64,000 nt of DNA from NCBI GenBank assembly GCA_963920765.1, contig OY987244.1, forward strand, positions 7,814,501 through 7,878,500, read 5' to 3'. Positions 24,750 to 36,871 of this stretch are shown piece by piece (the stretch's first letter is position 1; each line of letters starts with the position of its first letter). A program made the position numbers and the translations under genes. Source of the stretch: Ulota crispa. Taxonomy: Eukaryota; Streptophyta; Bryopsida; Orthotrichales; Orthotrichaceae. Under the pieces are notes generated by a model. The model ran no database searches and was not told the DNA's origin. It saw only the letters and a program-made list of their open reading frames with translations.

Positions 24750-27700
24750 ATGACGTCGCCGGCGTCGTCTCTTTCCATGCCCGGGAACAGGTCTCCGAAT
24801 AGGCCGTTCCGAAACTTCAGCATTCCTCGGGGCGCTAGCCCTCGTTTGGAGAGGTCGAGTTCACCATTATCAACTGGCACCACGCGCCGGACCTCCAGCG
24901 ATCGCTATGTGTCGCTCTCTCGCGACGAGAGCGAGACAGGCGGCGAGGTCAGCTCGGGGTTCGCGTACACAGTACAAATTCCCGCTACACCGGACTTCCA
25001 GAGCATGGCCGAGATGGCTGGAACGACGGTGCGGCCCATGGTCGACCCGGGGCTCGTGGGAAAAGCGGAGCAGCAATTCGTGTCCAGCACCATCTTCACT
25101 GGGGGGTTCAACAGCGTCACGCGCGGCCATGTGATGGAGAAGATGATGGAGCTCGAAGGTAACCATCCGCAGCTGGCGTGCGCTCGCGGCACTGCCTGCG
25201 CTGTTCCTGGTTGCGACGGCAAGTCCCTCCGTGACGAACGCGGCGAGGGGCTTCTGCCCTGTGAGTGTGGCTTTCGCATCTGCCGGGAGTGCTACATCGA
25301 TTCCCTATCGGCTTCTCCATCCAAGTGCCCGGGTTGTAAGGAGCTTTACAAAAGCTCAGACGTGGAGGATTCCCCCCGGACTACAACCTTCAATTTCATA
25401 CCTGCATTCAGCATGAACTCGGACGCGAACCCCGCTAGAATGGAACGACGCTTGTCGCTCTTGAAACCGAACAAGACCGGCCTCCTCACGCACCAAAACT
25501 CCAACAGCTTCGACCATTCGAGGTGGCTTTACGAAACGAAAGGCACCTACGGCTGTGGAAATGTCGTCTGGAACAAAGACTTCAATGGCGATAACAATGG
25601 CATGGGCGCTGCACCTGCCACTTTCCTTGACAAATCCAGAAGGCCTCTGACGAGAAAAATCTCCATCTCTGCTGGCATTCTTAGCCCCTACAGGTGAGCA
25701 GCAGCTTGAGATCCATCAATCAGCTAACTTGATTCATGTACATGAACGAGTATCTGTTATTGCGAAGCAGTATTATATCTCAAACAGTACTCGACCAGAA
25801 TACTGCATGCTGTGCAATTTCTCATTGGAAATTAGGGATGTGATTTAATATCCCGATGACGATGCACGCGCAGGCTCCTGGTGCTGGTTCGGATGGTGGT
25901 GCTGGGGCTCTTCCTGACATGGCGAGTAAGGCACGACAACCCCGACGCAATGTGGCTATGGGGGATGTCGGTCGTCTGTGAGATTTGGTTTGCGTTTTCC
26001 TGGATCCTCGACCAGCTTCCCAAGCTCTGTCCCATCAACAGGATGACAGATCTTCAAGTGCTGAAAGAGAAGTTTGAGCTGCCATCACCCTTAAATCCAG
26101 ATGGTCGCTCTGACCTCCCAGGCATCGACGTGTTCGTCTCCTCAGCAGATCCTGAGAAGGAGCCACCGCTGACTACCGGCAACACCATCCTCTCCATTCT
26201 CGCAGCCGACTACCCTCTGGAGAAGCTTTCCTGCTACTTATCCGACGACGGGGGCTCGCTGCTGTCATTCGAAGCTTTGGCCGAATCTGCGAGCTTCTCA
26301 CGGATCTGGGTGCCTTTCTGTCGGAAACACAACATTGAGCCAAGGAATCCCGAGACTTATTTTCTTCTGAAAGGAGATCCTACCAAGAACAAGCTGCGTC
26401 AGGACTTCGTGAAAGACCGGCGTCGAGTTAAACGTGAGTATGATGAATTCAAGGTGCGCATCAACGGCCTTCCAGATGCCATTCGAAGGAGGTCTGAGGC
26501 TTATTGTGCACATGAGGAGCTTCGTGCCAGGCGCGCGCAGATGGAGTCGGGTGGTGATCCTTCGGAGCCGCTCAAGGTCCCCAAGGCCACCTGGATGGCT
26601 GATGGTACGCACTGGCCTGGCACTTGGACGCAGTCAGCAAACGAACACGGACGTGGTGACCATGCCGGCATCATTCAGGTACGCTCAGATGAGGCCTCCT
26701 GTTTTTAAGCAGTTTTGAATACATCATGTAAGAAACTCTTTTTTGGTCAATTTGGCAAATAATGTACCCCCACCTGCAATGTTCTTCACCAATCCAAAAT
26801 CTGGACTCATCCATTAAATTGGAGTTTTTCACAAAACGATCAATTGAGCTTCTTTGATATAATGAAGTCGTGTTTCTGTTGCGGTTAAAGAATGAAAAGA
26901 TGACTATGTTTCTAGTTTGATTCAGTACATTACTGGTTTGCTATGTAGGTGATGTTGGCTCCTCCGACGCACGAGCCACTGATGGGAAATACGGACGAAG
27001 AGAACATCATCGACACCACAGGCGTTGATATCCGCCTCCCCATGTTGGTTTACGTGTCTCGTGAAAAGCGGCCTGGATACGACCATAACAAGAAAGCAGG
27101 CGCCATGAACGCGCTTGTGCGCACCAGCGCTATCATGTCCAACGGACCATTCATCCTCAACCTGGATTGCGATCACTACGTTTACAACTCCCTTGCCCTG
27201 CGCGAGGCCATGTGCTTCTTCATGGACCGCGGTGGTGACCGGATATGTTTCGTTCAGTTTCCTCAGAGATTCGAAGGAGTCGACCCAAACGATAGGTACG
27301 CACACCATGTTATTTGTAAGAGCTTTAGATCAATGTTTTGGTGTAAAACAATCCTTATCCTGCCTTGAGCAGTAAGATAGATGTCCCAATTCCACCTGGC
27401 TCCTTGAAGCATGCATCTATAATATCACTCAAAGGCAGTATAATAGCACCTTTATCCAAAAAATACTGCGACATGCTATGATATAATTTGTGGTAAGTTC
27501 CCTGTGTTGAACCTCCTTTTAAGACTTGAAAGACCTAGGCAGTTCTAGTGTATGGTTTCGTGGAAGACAGCAAAGTAAAACTTTGGAAGTTCATAACTAC
27601 TTCAATGACTTGTGTTGGGTTGTATTTTCTCTAGGCAAGATCCAATAAATTCAAAATTAACTCTCATCATGTGCACATAGAACAGATCCGCATGAGCACG

Positions 27701-29398
27701 GTTTAAGAGAAACTTAGTGTAGTTGGGTTGTTGAGTGATTATTGGTCGTGAAGCTGACTGTGTCTAAACGATCTTGACCCAGATATGCGAACCACAACAC
27801 GGTTTTCTTCGACGTCAATATGAGGGCACTAGATGGGCTACAAGGGCCTGTATACGTGGGCACCGGGTGTGTGTTCCGCAGGACCGCATTGTACGGGTTT
27901 GACCCCCCTCGGTTCAACAAATATCCTGGTTGCTGGAAAAGTCTGTGCTGTGCAGGGAGGAAGAAGAAGAAGAAGTTGGCTATGAAGCGAGAGATGGAAG
28001 TGCACGTCATGAGTGGCTCCACAAGTGACGACGAAGATGATGACATCGAAGCCATGATGCTGCCTAAGAGATACGGAGACAGCGCAATGTTTGCTGCTTC
28101 CATTCCCGTGGCGCAGTTCCAAGGGCAACCTCTCCAAGACCACGGTGTCCCAGATGGCCGGCCTGCAGGTGCTCTGACGCTCGCTCGAGAGCCCTTGGAT
28201 GCTACCATCGTCGCCGAAGCCATCAACGTCATCTCGTGCTTCTACGAGGACAAGACCGAATGGGGTGGACGCGTGGGCTGGATTTATGGGTCTGTGACTG
28301 AGGATGTCGTCACGGGATTCCGAATGCACAACCGTGGCTGGCGATCCATTTACTGTGTCACCAAGCGTGATGCCTTTCGTGGAACTGCTCCCATCAATCT
28401 GACTGATCGCTTGCACCAGGTTAGCAGCTGAGCACATCACTTCCCCCTCTTTTCCAATTTTTTTTCTAAATTGTTGAGCTCAATTGGCCATTGTCTTCAC
28501 ACATCAGAGCATTAGTTGTGCTTGATTTGGCATACATTTGCTGTGACTCCATCGTGGAAGATGTTGAAATCGTAAAACTATTCTAAGATGCAGCACATTT
28601 TTGGTATTTCTGCAGGTGTTGCGGTGGGCAACGGGATCGGTGGAGATTTTTTTCTCGCGGAACAATGCTCTTCTCGCAAGTACAAGACTAAAGTTCCTGC
28701 AAAGAATCGCGTACCTGAACGTGGGCATCTATCCCTTTACGTCCATCTTCCTGCTCGTGTACTGCTTCCTCCCGGCGCTCTCCCTCTTCTCAGGCCAGTT
28801 CATAGTCTACCAACTCAATATCGTTTTCCTTGTCTACCTGCTCACCATCAGCATCACCCTGTGCCTGCTGGCAATTCTTGAGGTTAAGTGGTCAGGGATC
28901 ACCCTGGAGGAGTGGTGGCGCAACGAGCAATTCTGGGTGATCGGCGGCACCAGCGCGCATCTGGCAGCAGTGTTTCAGGGCTTTCTCAAGGTCATTGCCG
29001 GCGTGGACATCTCCTTCACACTCACGTCCAAATCTGCCACGGACGAGGAAGGGCATGAGTATGCGGATCTATACGTGGTGAAGTGGAGCGCGCTTATGAT
29101 CCCCCCTATAACGGTGATGATCACGAACGCTGTGGCCATAGCCGTGGGCACTTCTCGCCAGATTTACAGTACTATTCCCGAATGGAGCAAGCTCCTGGGC
29201 GGAGTCTTCTTCTCATTCTGGGTGCTTGCTCATCTGTACCCGTTTGCGAAGGGCCTCATGGGTCGCACGGGCAAGACCCCCACCATTATTTACGTTTGGT
29301 CCGGCTTGCTGTCCGTTATCATTTCCCTTCTCTGGGTCTACATCAGCCCCCCTCGAGGCTCCTCCGGCAATGGAAGCTACGGCTTCACCCTCCCTTGA
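24750..29398 (+). CDS. Cellulose synthase-like protein D (CSLD), 5 exons
   Basis: A family 2 glycosyltransferase of the CSLD subfamily, making beta-1,4-linked glycan at the plasma membrane or Golgi, with known roles in tip growth and cell-plate formation. Exons: 24750-25693, 25874-26678, 26949-27295, 27783-28419 and 28616-29398, joining to 1171 residues with TGA at 29396. Features in order: Ser/Arg-rich N terminus; Cys-rich RING-like zinc-binding domain near residues 143-200 ([16 protein letters not shown]); two membrane helices near 315-360; catalytic aspartates in SDDGG (about 436) and LDCDHY (about 655); variable acidic/lysine stretch about 745-785; VTED (about 870); QVLRW across the exon 4/5 joint (911-915); and about six C-terminal membrane helices. 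The whole D,D,D,QxxRW set is intact and the length is normal for the family. The exon 1 ATG is the first that includes the family N terminus. Confidence 0.96.
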
Positions 29399-32300
29399 AC
29401 CTTAGCCCCTTTGCCGTACACCCTGAATCCTTGCATCCAACCACTGAACTTTTTTTTATCAGTTATTGAACCCGGCGTTATTCCCTTCGACTTCAGACAC
29501 TTCGCTTGAGCTCTGACTTCTTTTTACGACCCTGAAACCTGGTTTGGATCCTCTCTGGAGCTCTGAGCCTCTCCCAAGGACCCGAAATTCTGGCTTTCAT
29601 CCTCTTGTGATCTGGCAATTAGTTACGCCACACGATGCATTGGGTTTTTGCAAAGTGTGACATACTGGCCTGTGATCTGCGCTAGAAAAGACTAATTATT
29701 GGCAATAGTCAGGAGGAAGATAGTCTGTGAAATGAGTGCAGGTACAGGAAGTCTTCGGTGTAAGAAATACCTATGGTGGGCAGGAGCATTGAAATCATGA
29801 GATAGTGATCACTGCCGCTTCAGTTTGCAAGTGGTGTTGATGCTGCTCTCGTGCATCGACCAACGCTTTGTACTTGAGGATAGAAGCTTGTGTTTTTGGT
29901 GTTAGTTCCAGCTCTAGCTGGGATTATTAGGTCAACAAATCGCCCAGTTTTGGAGTCAGTCATCGTTGTGGCTCTGAATCTGGGCCAGTTGTGAGGTGTG
30001 TGACTATGTACGACACTGAACCCTCTCTAATGACACGGGCTCAAGGGACAATTTGAGCTTCTAAATGCTCTCATATGTATCTGCATACACATGTGTGATG
30101 GTTCGTAGACCTACTTCATGGAAAATCTTTGTTGATACATGTACATGCGTGCTTTCTAACGATACACATGGATGCGTACGTACAGAGTGTGTCCTTACGC
30201 TCGGTTCAGACTACCGACTGGACAAATTTATCTCAAACGTCATTGGTTGAAATATCAGTTTAGCCCATTCAAGCGTTCACACTTTGGATTTGTCCGGTAC
30301 TTCAACTTGTTGGGTCACCGACCAATATAGACATGTCAACGGACTAGATAGTGGAGTTTTGGGGCTTGTGATTAAAGTGGCTCCAAACTTGACTCCTACT
30401 TGGACTTGGTCTAGTGAAATGCATGACACACCCAATGTGGCCTGTTGGATGATGTGGAAGTGCTCTTGGGGGACAAAAGACCTAACGGGATGCCACCTTT
30501 TTTGTTTTGTCAAGCTTGGCCGAGCCTCAGAGATCAGGATTGAGTGTACCTTTCGTTTGCAACACGCAGAAATGTCATACCATTGTTTTTTTTTCGAATT
30601 TGCAAAATACCACAGTAAACAAACAATGAACTCAGCCAAGTTGGATAAAAACGATGACTTCTGCTACCAACGAGTCCTAATACTTGCTGAGGGTGGTAGG
30701 CAATGTGGCTGTAAAGATTGGTATTCAAAATTGTAAAGAAGGGACTATGTTTGTACAAGAATGTTATCTTCTATATAAGCAAGGGTTGCACACATGTGAT
30801 GCCAGGGTATAACATCTGGTTATACAGTAAAGATTGTAGCATTCTCCATTGGTAAATATTTGTGAGTACCACAGTTGGCATGTAAAAACGTCATATAAGA
30901 TTTGCAAATTTCAACAATGCAATAGAGTACCATCACAAGTATGCATAACCATCGTCCTCTTGATTCCTTCACAAATTATCCCCTCTATGCCCGGGAGTCT
31001 CAAAATACATGGGAAATGGGCTAAATTTTGGCCACTTAGGTGTTGAGGTGTTATAGATGTTGATTTGCAACTGTCATTGTGTGTTGATAAATTAATTTTC
31101 TTAGTATAATGTAAAAGTTTGTCAAACACAATTACCAAACACAGATACTCAAATCATGTGCAACAAATTTGTCAAAAATCCAAGGTAAATTTTGGAGAGT
31201 TCACCAATGGGAATTCAAGTTTTAACCCCTAAAGGACCAAATGGACAAAAATTGTCCTTGCAAATACACGAAACCCCGTGTAGGCACGGTGACCCCTCTG
31301 GCGCTTAAGGGTTAAACAATGATTCATCAATTTTGTTGTGTGTTCATAGGATATAAACAAACATATGGAAAATTATATCAGTAATACACCAAACACCAAA
31401 TATTCAATAGCATAAGATTGGATCCTCAAAACAAATTGTACACACAACACTAGTATAATTCTTATCAAAATTATCCATCAAAACAAGTGTTCACCATTTC
31501 AAGAGACAAGACCACACTTATTCACAACAAGGGTTTCATTGTGAAAACTACCTTGTATTGAGTTATACTTGACTTCTCACATGTATTGTAACATGAGGCA
31601 AAAAAATATTTAATTTAATAGTTTAACAAGTAAACAATTTCATATTATTCTCTTGGTTGCATCCTGGTTTATTCAAATGTCATATGATTATATAAATACA
31701 ATGACAAAGATACACACTTGCAAGCCACAATAATGTGATACTTACCATTCTCATTTCCATCTAACCATTCACAGTTTCATAGTGAGGACAATAATTAAAA
31801 ACAATGTGTTTTCAAAAAAAAATTTAAATTTCTTTAGAACTGTACTAACAACATTTGATTCAAGTTCTACAAATCAAAACAATGTAGACAAGTGAATGTG
31901 AGTGAATCAACAATTACATTGTTTTCTTAAAAAATACAACACTCTTCAATGCCATAGTTTTCTATACTAAACATAAAATTTTGCTTTGATTTTGCTACAA
32001 TCAACTCCTATATCAACTTCATATTCTAAATGCTTTTTTAGGGATTTTTTTCTCAAAAAACATATTCCTACACTACCAATAATGAAACCACAGACATGCA
32101 CCTCTCCACATTAGACATACAACATCATTGATCATCTATATAGGATTCAGCAACCATAACACAGAAAACAAAATTTAGACAACCAACTGTCTCTCATGGC
32201 AATGCAAATACAAAAGTAACTTAGACATACATGCATTGCTTTATCAAGTCAACAAATTTTTTATGAAGGTTTTATCTTGCACATAACAAAAAAATAGTTA

Positions 32301-33084
32301 TAACTAGGGCCAAATTGCAAATGCATTTGACATCACAAACATAACATCACTGAACAAATTTTGCCCAAGCTATCAACTCCATCAATTTGGTTTCAAACAG
32401 AAAATCACTAATAAACACATGTGTCCCACGGCATCTCCACACAAAATCAACTTTCCAAATGATGTTTACTAAAATAGTAAGCTTTTATTAAATGATTAAT
32501 GTTATTTAGATTAGCAAAATTTGTGATGTGATTTACCAAAGCCAATCCAGTTACAACCAAAAAAAGCTTTGCATTGTACATGACGAACCTAGTTTGTTGG
32601 TGTGGCCTAAGGCTTGGTTGGCCTTAATAGAAAATGTTGCATTCTTATTTGACATTTTACCAATATAGTATTTTAGTCAAAAAAATTGTCAGTAATTTCA
32701 TTGTTTCTCAAACAAGGTTCCCATGCTTTTTTTAAAGGTTACACAAATGATAAATAAAAAAACGTGGTAATTGTAATCTCAAATATAAATTTAAAAACAG
32801 TTGGATTTAAAATTGAGCAAAATTTTGTGAAAGTTGTGATTTCTTTTGTATGTAAGCTCTAATTCTTTGTTGGTGAGCTCTAAATCATCAGTCACTCGTA
32901 GAAAACTCAATATAATACAAGGGGTGAGGTGTGGTTTAAAAACTGACATTTCAATGACATCCTAATATCTTGGGTCAATTTTCTACTTCAAGGAAGAACT
33001 TGGTCATCTAACATGCTATGATCTTCATTTTTTATTTAATACATGTTTTTTTCCTATTTGAATTAACTTGAAGCATAAAATCTT

Positions 33085-33486
33085 GGGAGCGACTAGGCGG
33101 ATACCCCTTGGTTGCTTTGCAAACACCATCCCATAGTCCAACTTATTAAATTTGAGATTATTATTACAATGAAATATGAAAAAAAATCAAAGCAATATTA
33201 GCATGCATTGGCATTTACAAGCATTGCAAACATACAACAAATATGCCCATATGTGACGTGGTTAGGAGTTAAACCATTAAATGAAAGGAAGGACTAGTTT
33301 AACTCCTAATTATGTCACAAATGAGGCATATTTGTTGTAAGTTTGTAAAGCTTGTAGACGCAAATATATGTTAGTTTTTCTTTAATTTAATTTCATATTT
33401 TAGCATAATAATAATCTCAAATTTAATAGACTAGGCTATGGGGGGTGTCTGCATAACAACTGGGAGGTGTCCACCTAGTTGATCCC
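33085..33486. mobile_element. Foldback MITE, family D, 402 bp (Mutator-like)
   Basis: Ends GGGAGCGACTAGGCGGATAC and, reversed, GGGATCAACTAGGTGGACAC. Flanked by AAAATCTT on both sides (33077-33084 and 33487-33494), an 8-bp perfect repeat. The arms also pair internally: AACAAATATGCC with GGCATATTTGTT, and AGGAGTTAAAC with GTTTAACTCCT. Non-coding. Confidence 0.8.
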
Positions 33487-34677
33487 AAAATCTTTGCTTC
33501 TTTCTTAAATAAAAGCAACAAAGAATCAACAGAGGAGCTAAAGAACACTTTAATCTTCTAAACTTTTATTTTGTCTCTTTTTTGTTTTATTTCCTAACAC
33601 ATCTTTTTGAGATTATGCTTTGATAACTCAACAAAACTCCTATATTATATTTGCAAATACACATGAATATGGCCTCTCTAGTCTCTACACTAGAAATCAA
33701 GATGTTTGGAAGCCCAAAATGACTCAAATCCTTGCTTTTCATCGGTTGAATCCTTATAACAAGCCTCAAGGCATCTTTACAACAAAAGCCCAATGTGGCA
33801 ACTCCATTATAATGTGCAAAAAATATTGAATTTAATTAGTCATGTATTGATGGATTTGAACTTATCATTTTGCAAGTGTTTCATATATATAGAGATAACC
33901 CTTGTATGATAAATTTTAAGATAAATGTGAATTTCAAATTCAACAAAACAAGATAAACATTGATAGGACAAACAACTTAACTTATCATAATGTATCAAAA
34001 TAGATAATACATTTTTACAATATTTACCACATCATTTTAATAATTATGCAACAAGTTGTGAAAGTTGGATGGCTTTCCACACTAATGACTTTTCTTATAC
34101 AAACTTATCATTGATTTTTGGATTAAAATGATATTCATATATTTTTATTAGTAATTCATATTTTGAAAGCTCATGAAACCCCTTATTTTGACATCATGCA
34201 AAATAAAAAATAATTATCAATGCAAACTTACCAATAAATAGAAACAAGATTTCAATATGTATAGGCTTATCATAAGAAACTTTTCATCTAGGGAACAAGA
34301 ATCTAGGCCAAGATTGAGAAGAGTGTTTTAAAGCTTAGAAGACAAGACCTAACATGGTCCCAAATGCAAGAATTATGTTCTTAAAAAAATGGAAGGCCAA
34401 TTCATGACCTTGAGATCATTGTCAAATTTCATTAAAACATAATTATTTGAATGAAAAATACATTATTTACTTAGTCAAAATGGAATACAAATTTGATAAG
34501 CTCTACTTAGTCTCTTTATTCATCTCATTTCTTTAAAAAATTGAGTTTTTTTACCTTGATTTTTTTAGCCTCAAAACCTTTATGCACAAGAACGTTGGCA
34601 CCAATACAAACATGATCTATGTAAATCACGCTTTAAGACCCACATTTTGTGACAAGTTACACTAAAGGTGGGTCTTA

Positions 34678-35140
34678 GGGCCGCTTCACACTATGGCCAA
34701 CTAAGTTGAGAGGGTGTTAGATTGAGTGGCGAGACTTTGTTGAATGTCCAAAGAAAGGGGTTGAAAATAGGCAATAAAAATTGTATTTTGAAACCTTTGG
34801 CCGCCCTTGGTGTGAAGCCTTCAAAGGACAAGCTCAAAGTCCAAAAGTCATATCATTTGTTGGACGTTCCAAATCTAAAGATAAAAATCTTGTCAGATTT
34901 TAATTACTTTATGAAAAGAGATTGACAACCTCTCAACCATAGTTTGGGTCTCTATTTTTGCTTGACCCAAACCTCTTTCAAGAAGCCGTTGTTTTGAATG
35001 AGAGAGTAATATCATGTAGGGTGAGGGACTTTGAACTTTAGTGCGAAAGATCCAAAGATAAAACTCTTAATTTTTTGATATATAATAGATGAAAGCAGAT
35101 GGCCTCTTGACCTTTGGCCATGCAGTGGTGTGAAAGGCCC
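34678..35140. mobile_element. Possible MITE with GGGCC ends
   Basis: The left end GGGCCGCTTCACACTATGGC and the reversed right end GGGCCTTTCACACCACTGCA are related but gapped. Flanking bases (TTA left, CTT or TTG right) do not give a clean duplication. A small hairpin, AAGACCCAC with GTGGGTCTT, sits just left of it (34635-34676). An open frame at 34722-34925 has no domain I know. Confidence 0.35.
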
Positions 35141-36282
35141 CTTGGTCTACGCAGACCATGTTTCTACTGGTGTGCCGGTGTGCCCCCATTATACAGTATT
35201 CTAATGAGACAATGAAAGTGTTTGGACTTGTTCTTGAGTCCATCTGGGCTGAGATTTGGGTTGAAATGCTCCCAACCTTTTAAGGCCTACACTCCTGCTG
35301 TAAAGTAGTCCTGAGCATGCAGTTTCACCTTTCCCAAGCAAAACTGGAGGAATCCAAGTAAATATCCTGACTTTTTTACATGTCGTCAGATGAACAGTAG
35401 GGACTTGGATCGGCGCACTCATTGAACAACGCAAGAACAATTTGGCTGCAACCCAGTTTTTGAAAATTATATCCAAATCTCTCCACAGCTCCACAACAGG
35501 TCCCGAAAACCGTGATAAGCGTGCGGAGCTGCTTTTTCAATAATAAAGTTGGCTGGGGGGGCGGCCACTCATGCAATCACATTGCCTGCCAGCCATCCAG
35601 CACCTGAGCTGTCCTTTCGTGTTTACTGGCACTTATTCTGCCTCTCGACCTCAATCACCGGGGCTCCTCCATAGCCCGAGATCTTCACTAGCCCTCCATT
35701 TGTCGACATTGGATGCGTCCTCACTCCTCAGTATGTATGGGCACACACACACACACCAGTCAGTCGTCCTTTCTAGACTAGACTAATTGCACTTGCATAG
35801 TTTTTGCACAAATTAGTGCCGAAATGGCAACGCACCTTTCCTTTCCTCCGTCAATCTCTGGCCCTGCCATAGCTGGTTGAAATTCTCGTTGTGCAGGTCA
35901 GGGTGGATGGGATCACATATTGTGCTCAGCAAGGTTTGGGAGTTCATCAGGGTGCACCGTCCGTTCTGTTGTTTGGAGGCTAGTTTTACAGGTGAGCAAC
36001 TTCTGACACTAGCAATTTGAAATGTAGCAGCTTTTGTGTGAGCTTAACTTAGTCGGAGTGTAAGTTAGTAAGCTTACTACAGACCCTTGTCTGATTATTT
36101 GTAAAAATGCGAGTTTGGGGTTTAGTGGACAAGAAACTTTCACTAAATCTACCTTTTTCGCGACAGCTGCTGTCTTCGCCGGCCTTCCATTATTGTAGAG
36201 TGGTCACACTGGCCTGTGCACTTTGAATGATTGCATCGTTTTCGACGTCGTCTAGGGTTACATCGACAGGAGCCGCCTGGAA

Positions 36283-36288
36283 CACGTG
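36283..36288. promoter_or_regulatory. G-box core (CACGTG) upstream of the GIL1/IRKI-type gene
   Basis: CACGTG within AACACGTGAG, about 590 bp upstream of the start codon. G-boxes bind bZIP and bHLH factors, including light-signalling ones. A 6-bp palindrome is expected by chance every few kb, so this is only suggestive. Confidence 0.25.
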
Positions 36289-36871
36289 AGCTTGGGGGGT
36301 GAAAGACTCTGCCCCCAGCATTCGATTTTTACAGTATCGCACTTATTGTTAGAGCATCTCTGGCTACGACGTCTCTATTATATTTTTTTTAGCAGAAAGG
36401 GAACATATCTCAACGTGGTGTTCTGAACCCAATAGAAAAAAACTGGCAGTTTTAGTTGTGGGTTTCTGGTTGGTACGCGAGCGGAATTGTGGATTTGAGT
36501 AGAAGGCGTACCTGATTTTCGACTGTTGCAGTGCTGCTCTCTAAATTTCTGCCGTTGATCGCCTTCGTTGCCATTTCACCATGGTTGCATTAGTTTCTTA
36601 ACATGTAGAGAGGATTTTAGAGGTGTATTTTTCTCCGTCGATGGGTTCGGCTGTTTTGCAGGAACGTTTCTAGGGTTTGCTTCTAACTAACGTCAGCAGA
36701 TTACAAGAGGTCTGTCGTTGCTTTGAAAACTTGGTTGCTTTTTTTTCCTCCCGTTTTGACATGTTTGAATACGCACAGAGATGAGGTAACGACAGAGCTA
36801 CTACCGGTGCCGAGGTGCTGGAAGGAGCAAGGATGCGCAAGCTCATCCACTGCTAAATCCAGTTGTGAGCA

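Larger units (their letters stand above)
29399..36871. other. Spacer between the CSLD and GIL1/IRKI-type genes
   Basis: The first few hundred bases are the CSLD 3' UTR and flank. From about 30.8 to 35 kb the DNA is very A+T-rich and has no gene I can support; it carries the foldback element at 33085-33486 and a possible element at 34678-35140. From about 35.8 kb the composition rises toward the next gene, and acceptor-like sites (for example TTTTGCAG ending at 36660) suggest an intron in the 5' UTR. Confidence 0.5.

Noticed and set aside
27838-28440. 200-codon minus-strand frame over CSLD exon 4
   Set aside because: The plus strand carries the conserved CSLD sequence with catalytic motifs; the minus frame has no domain.
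30185-30215. CGGTTCAGACTACCGACTGG resembling the Harbinger-like MITE end
   Set aside because: No reverse-complement partner or target duplication was found within 1 kb.
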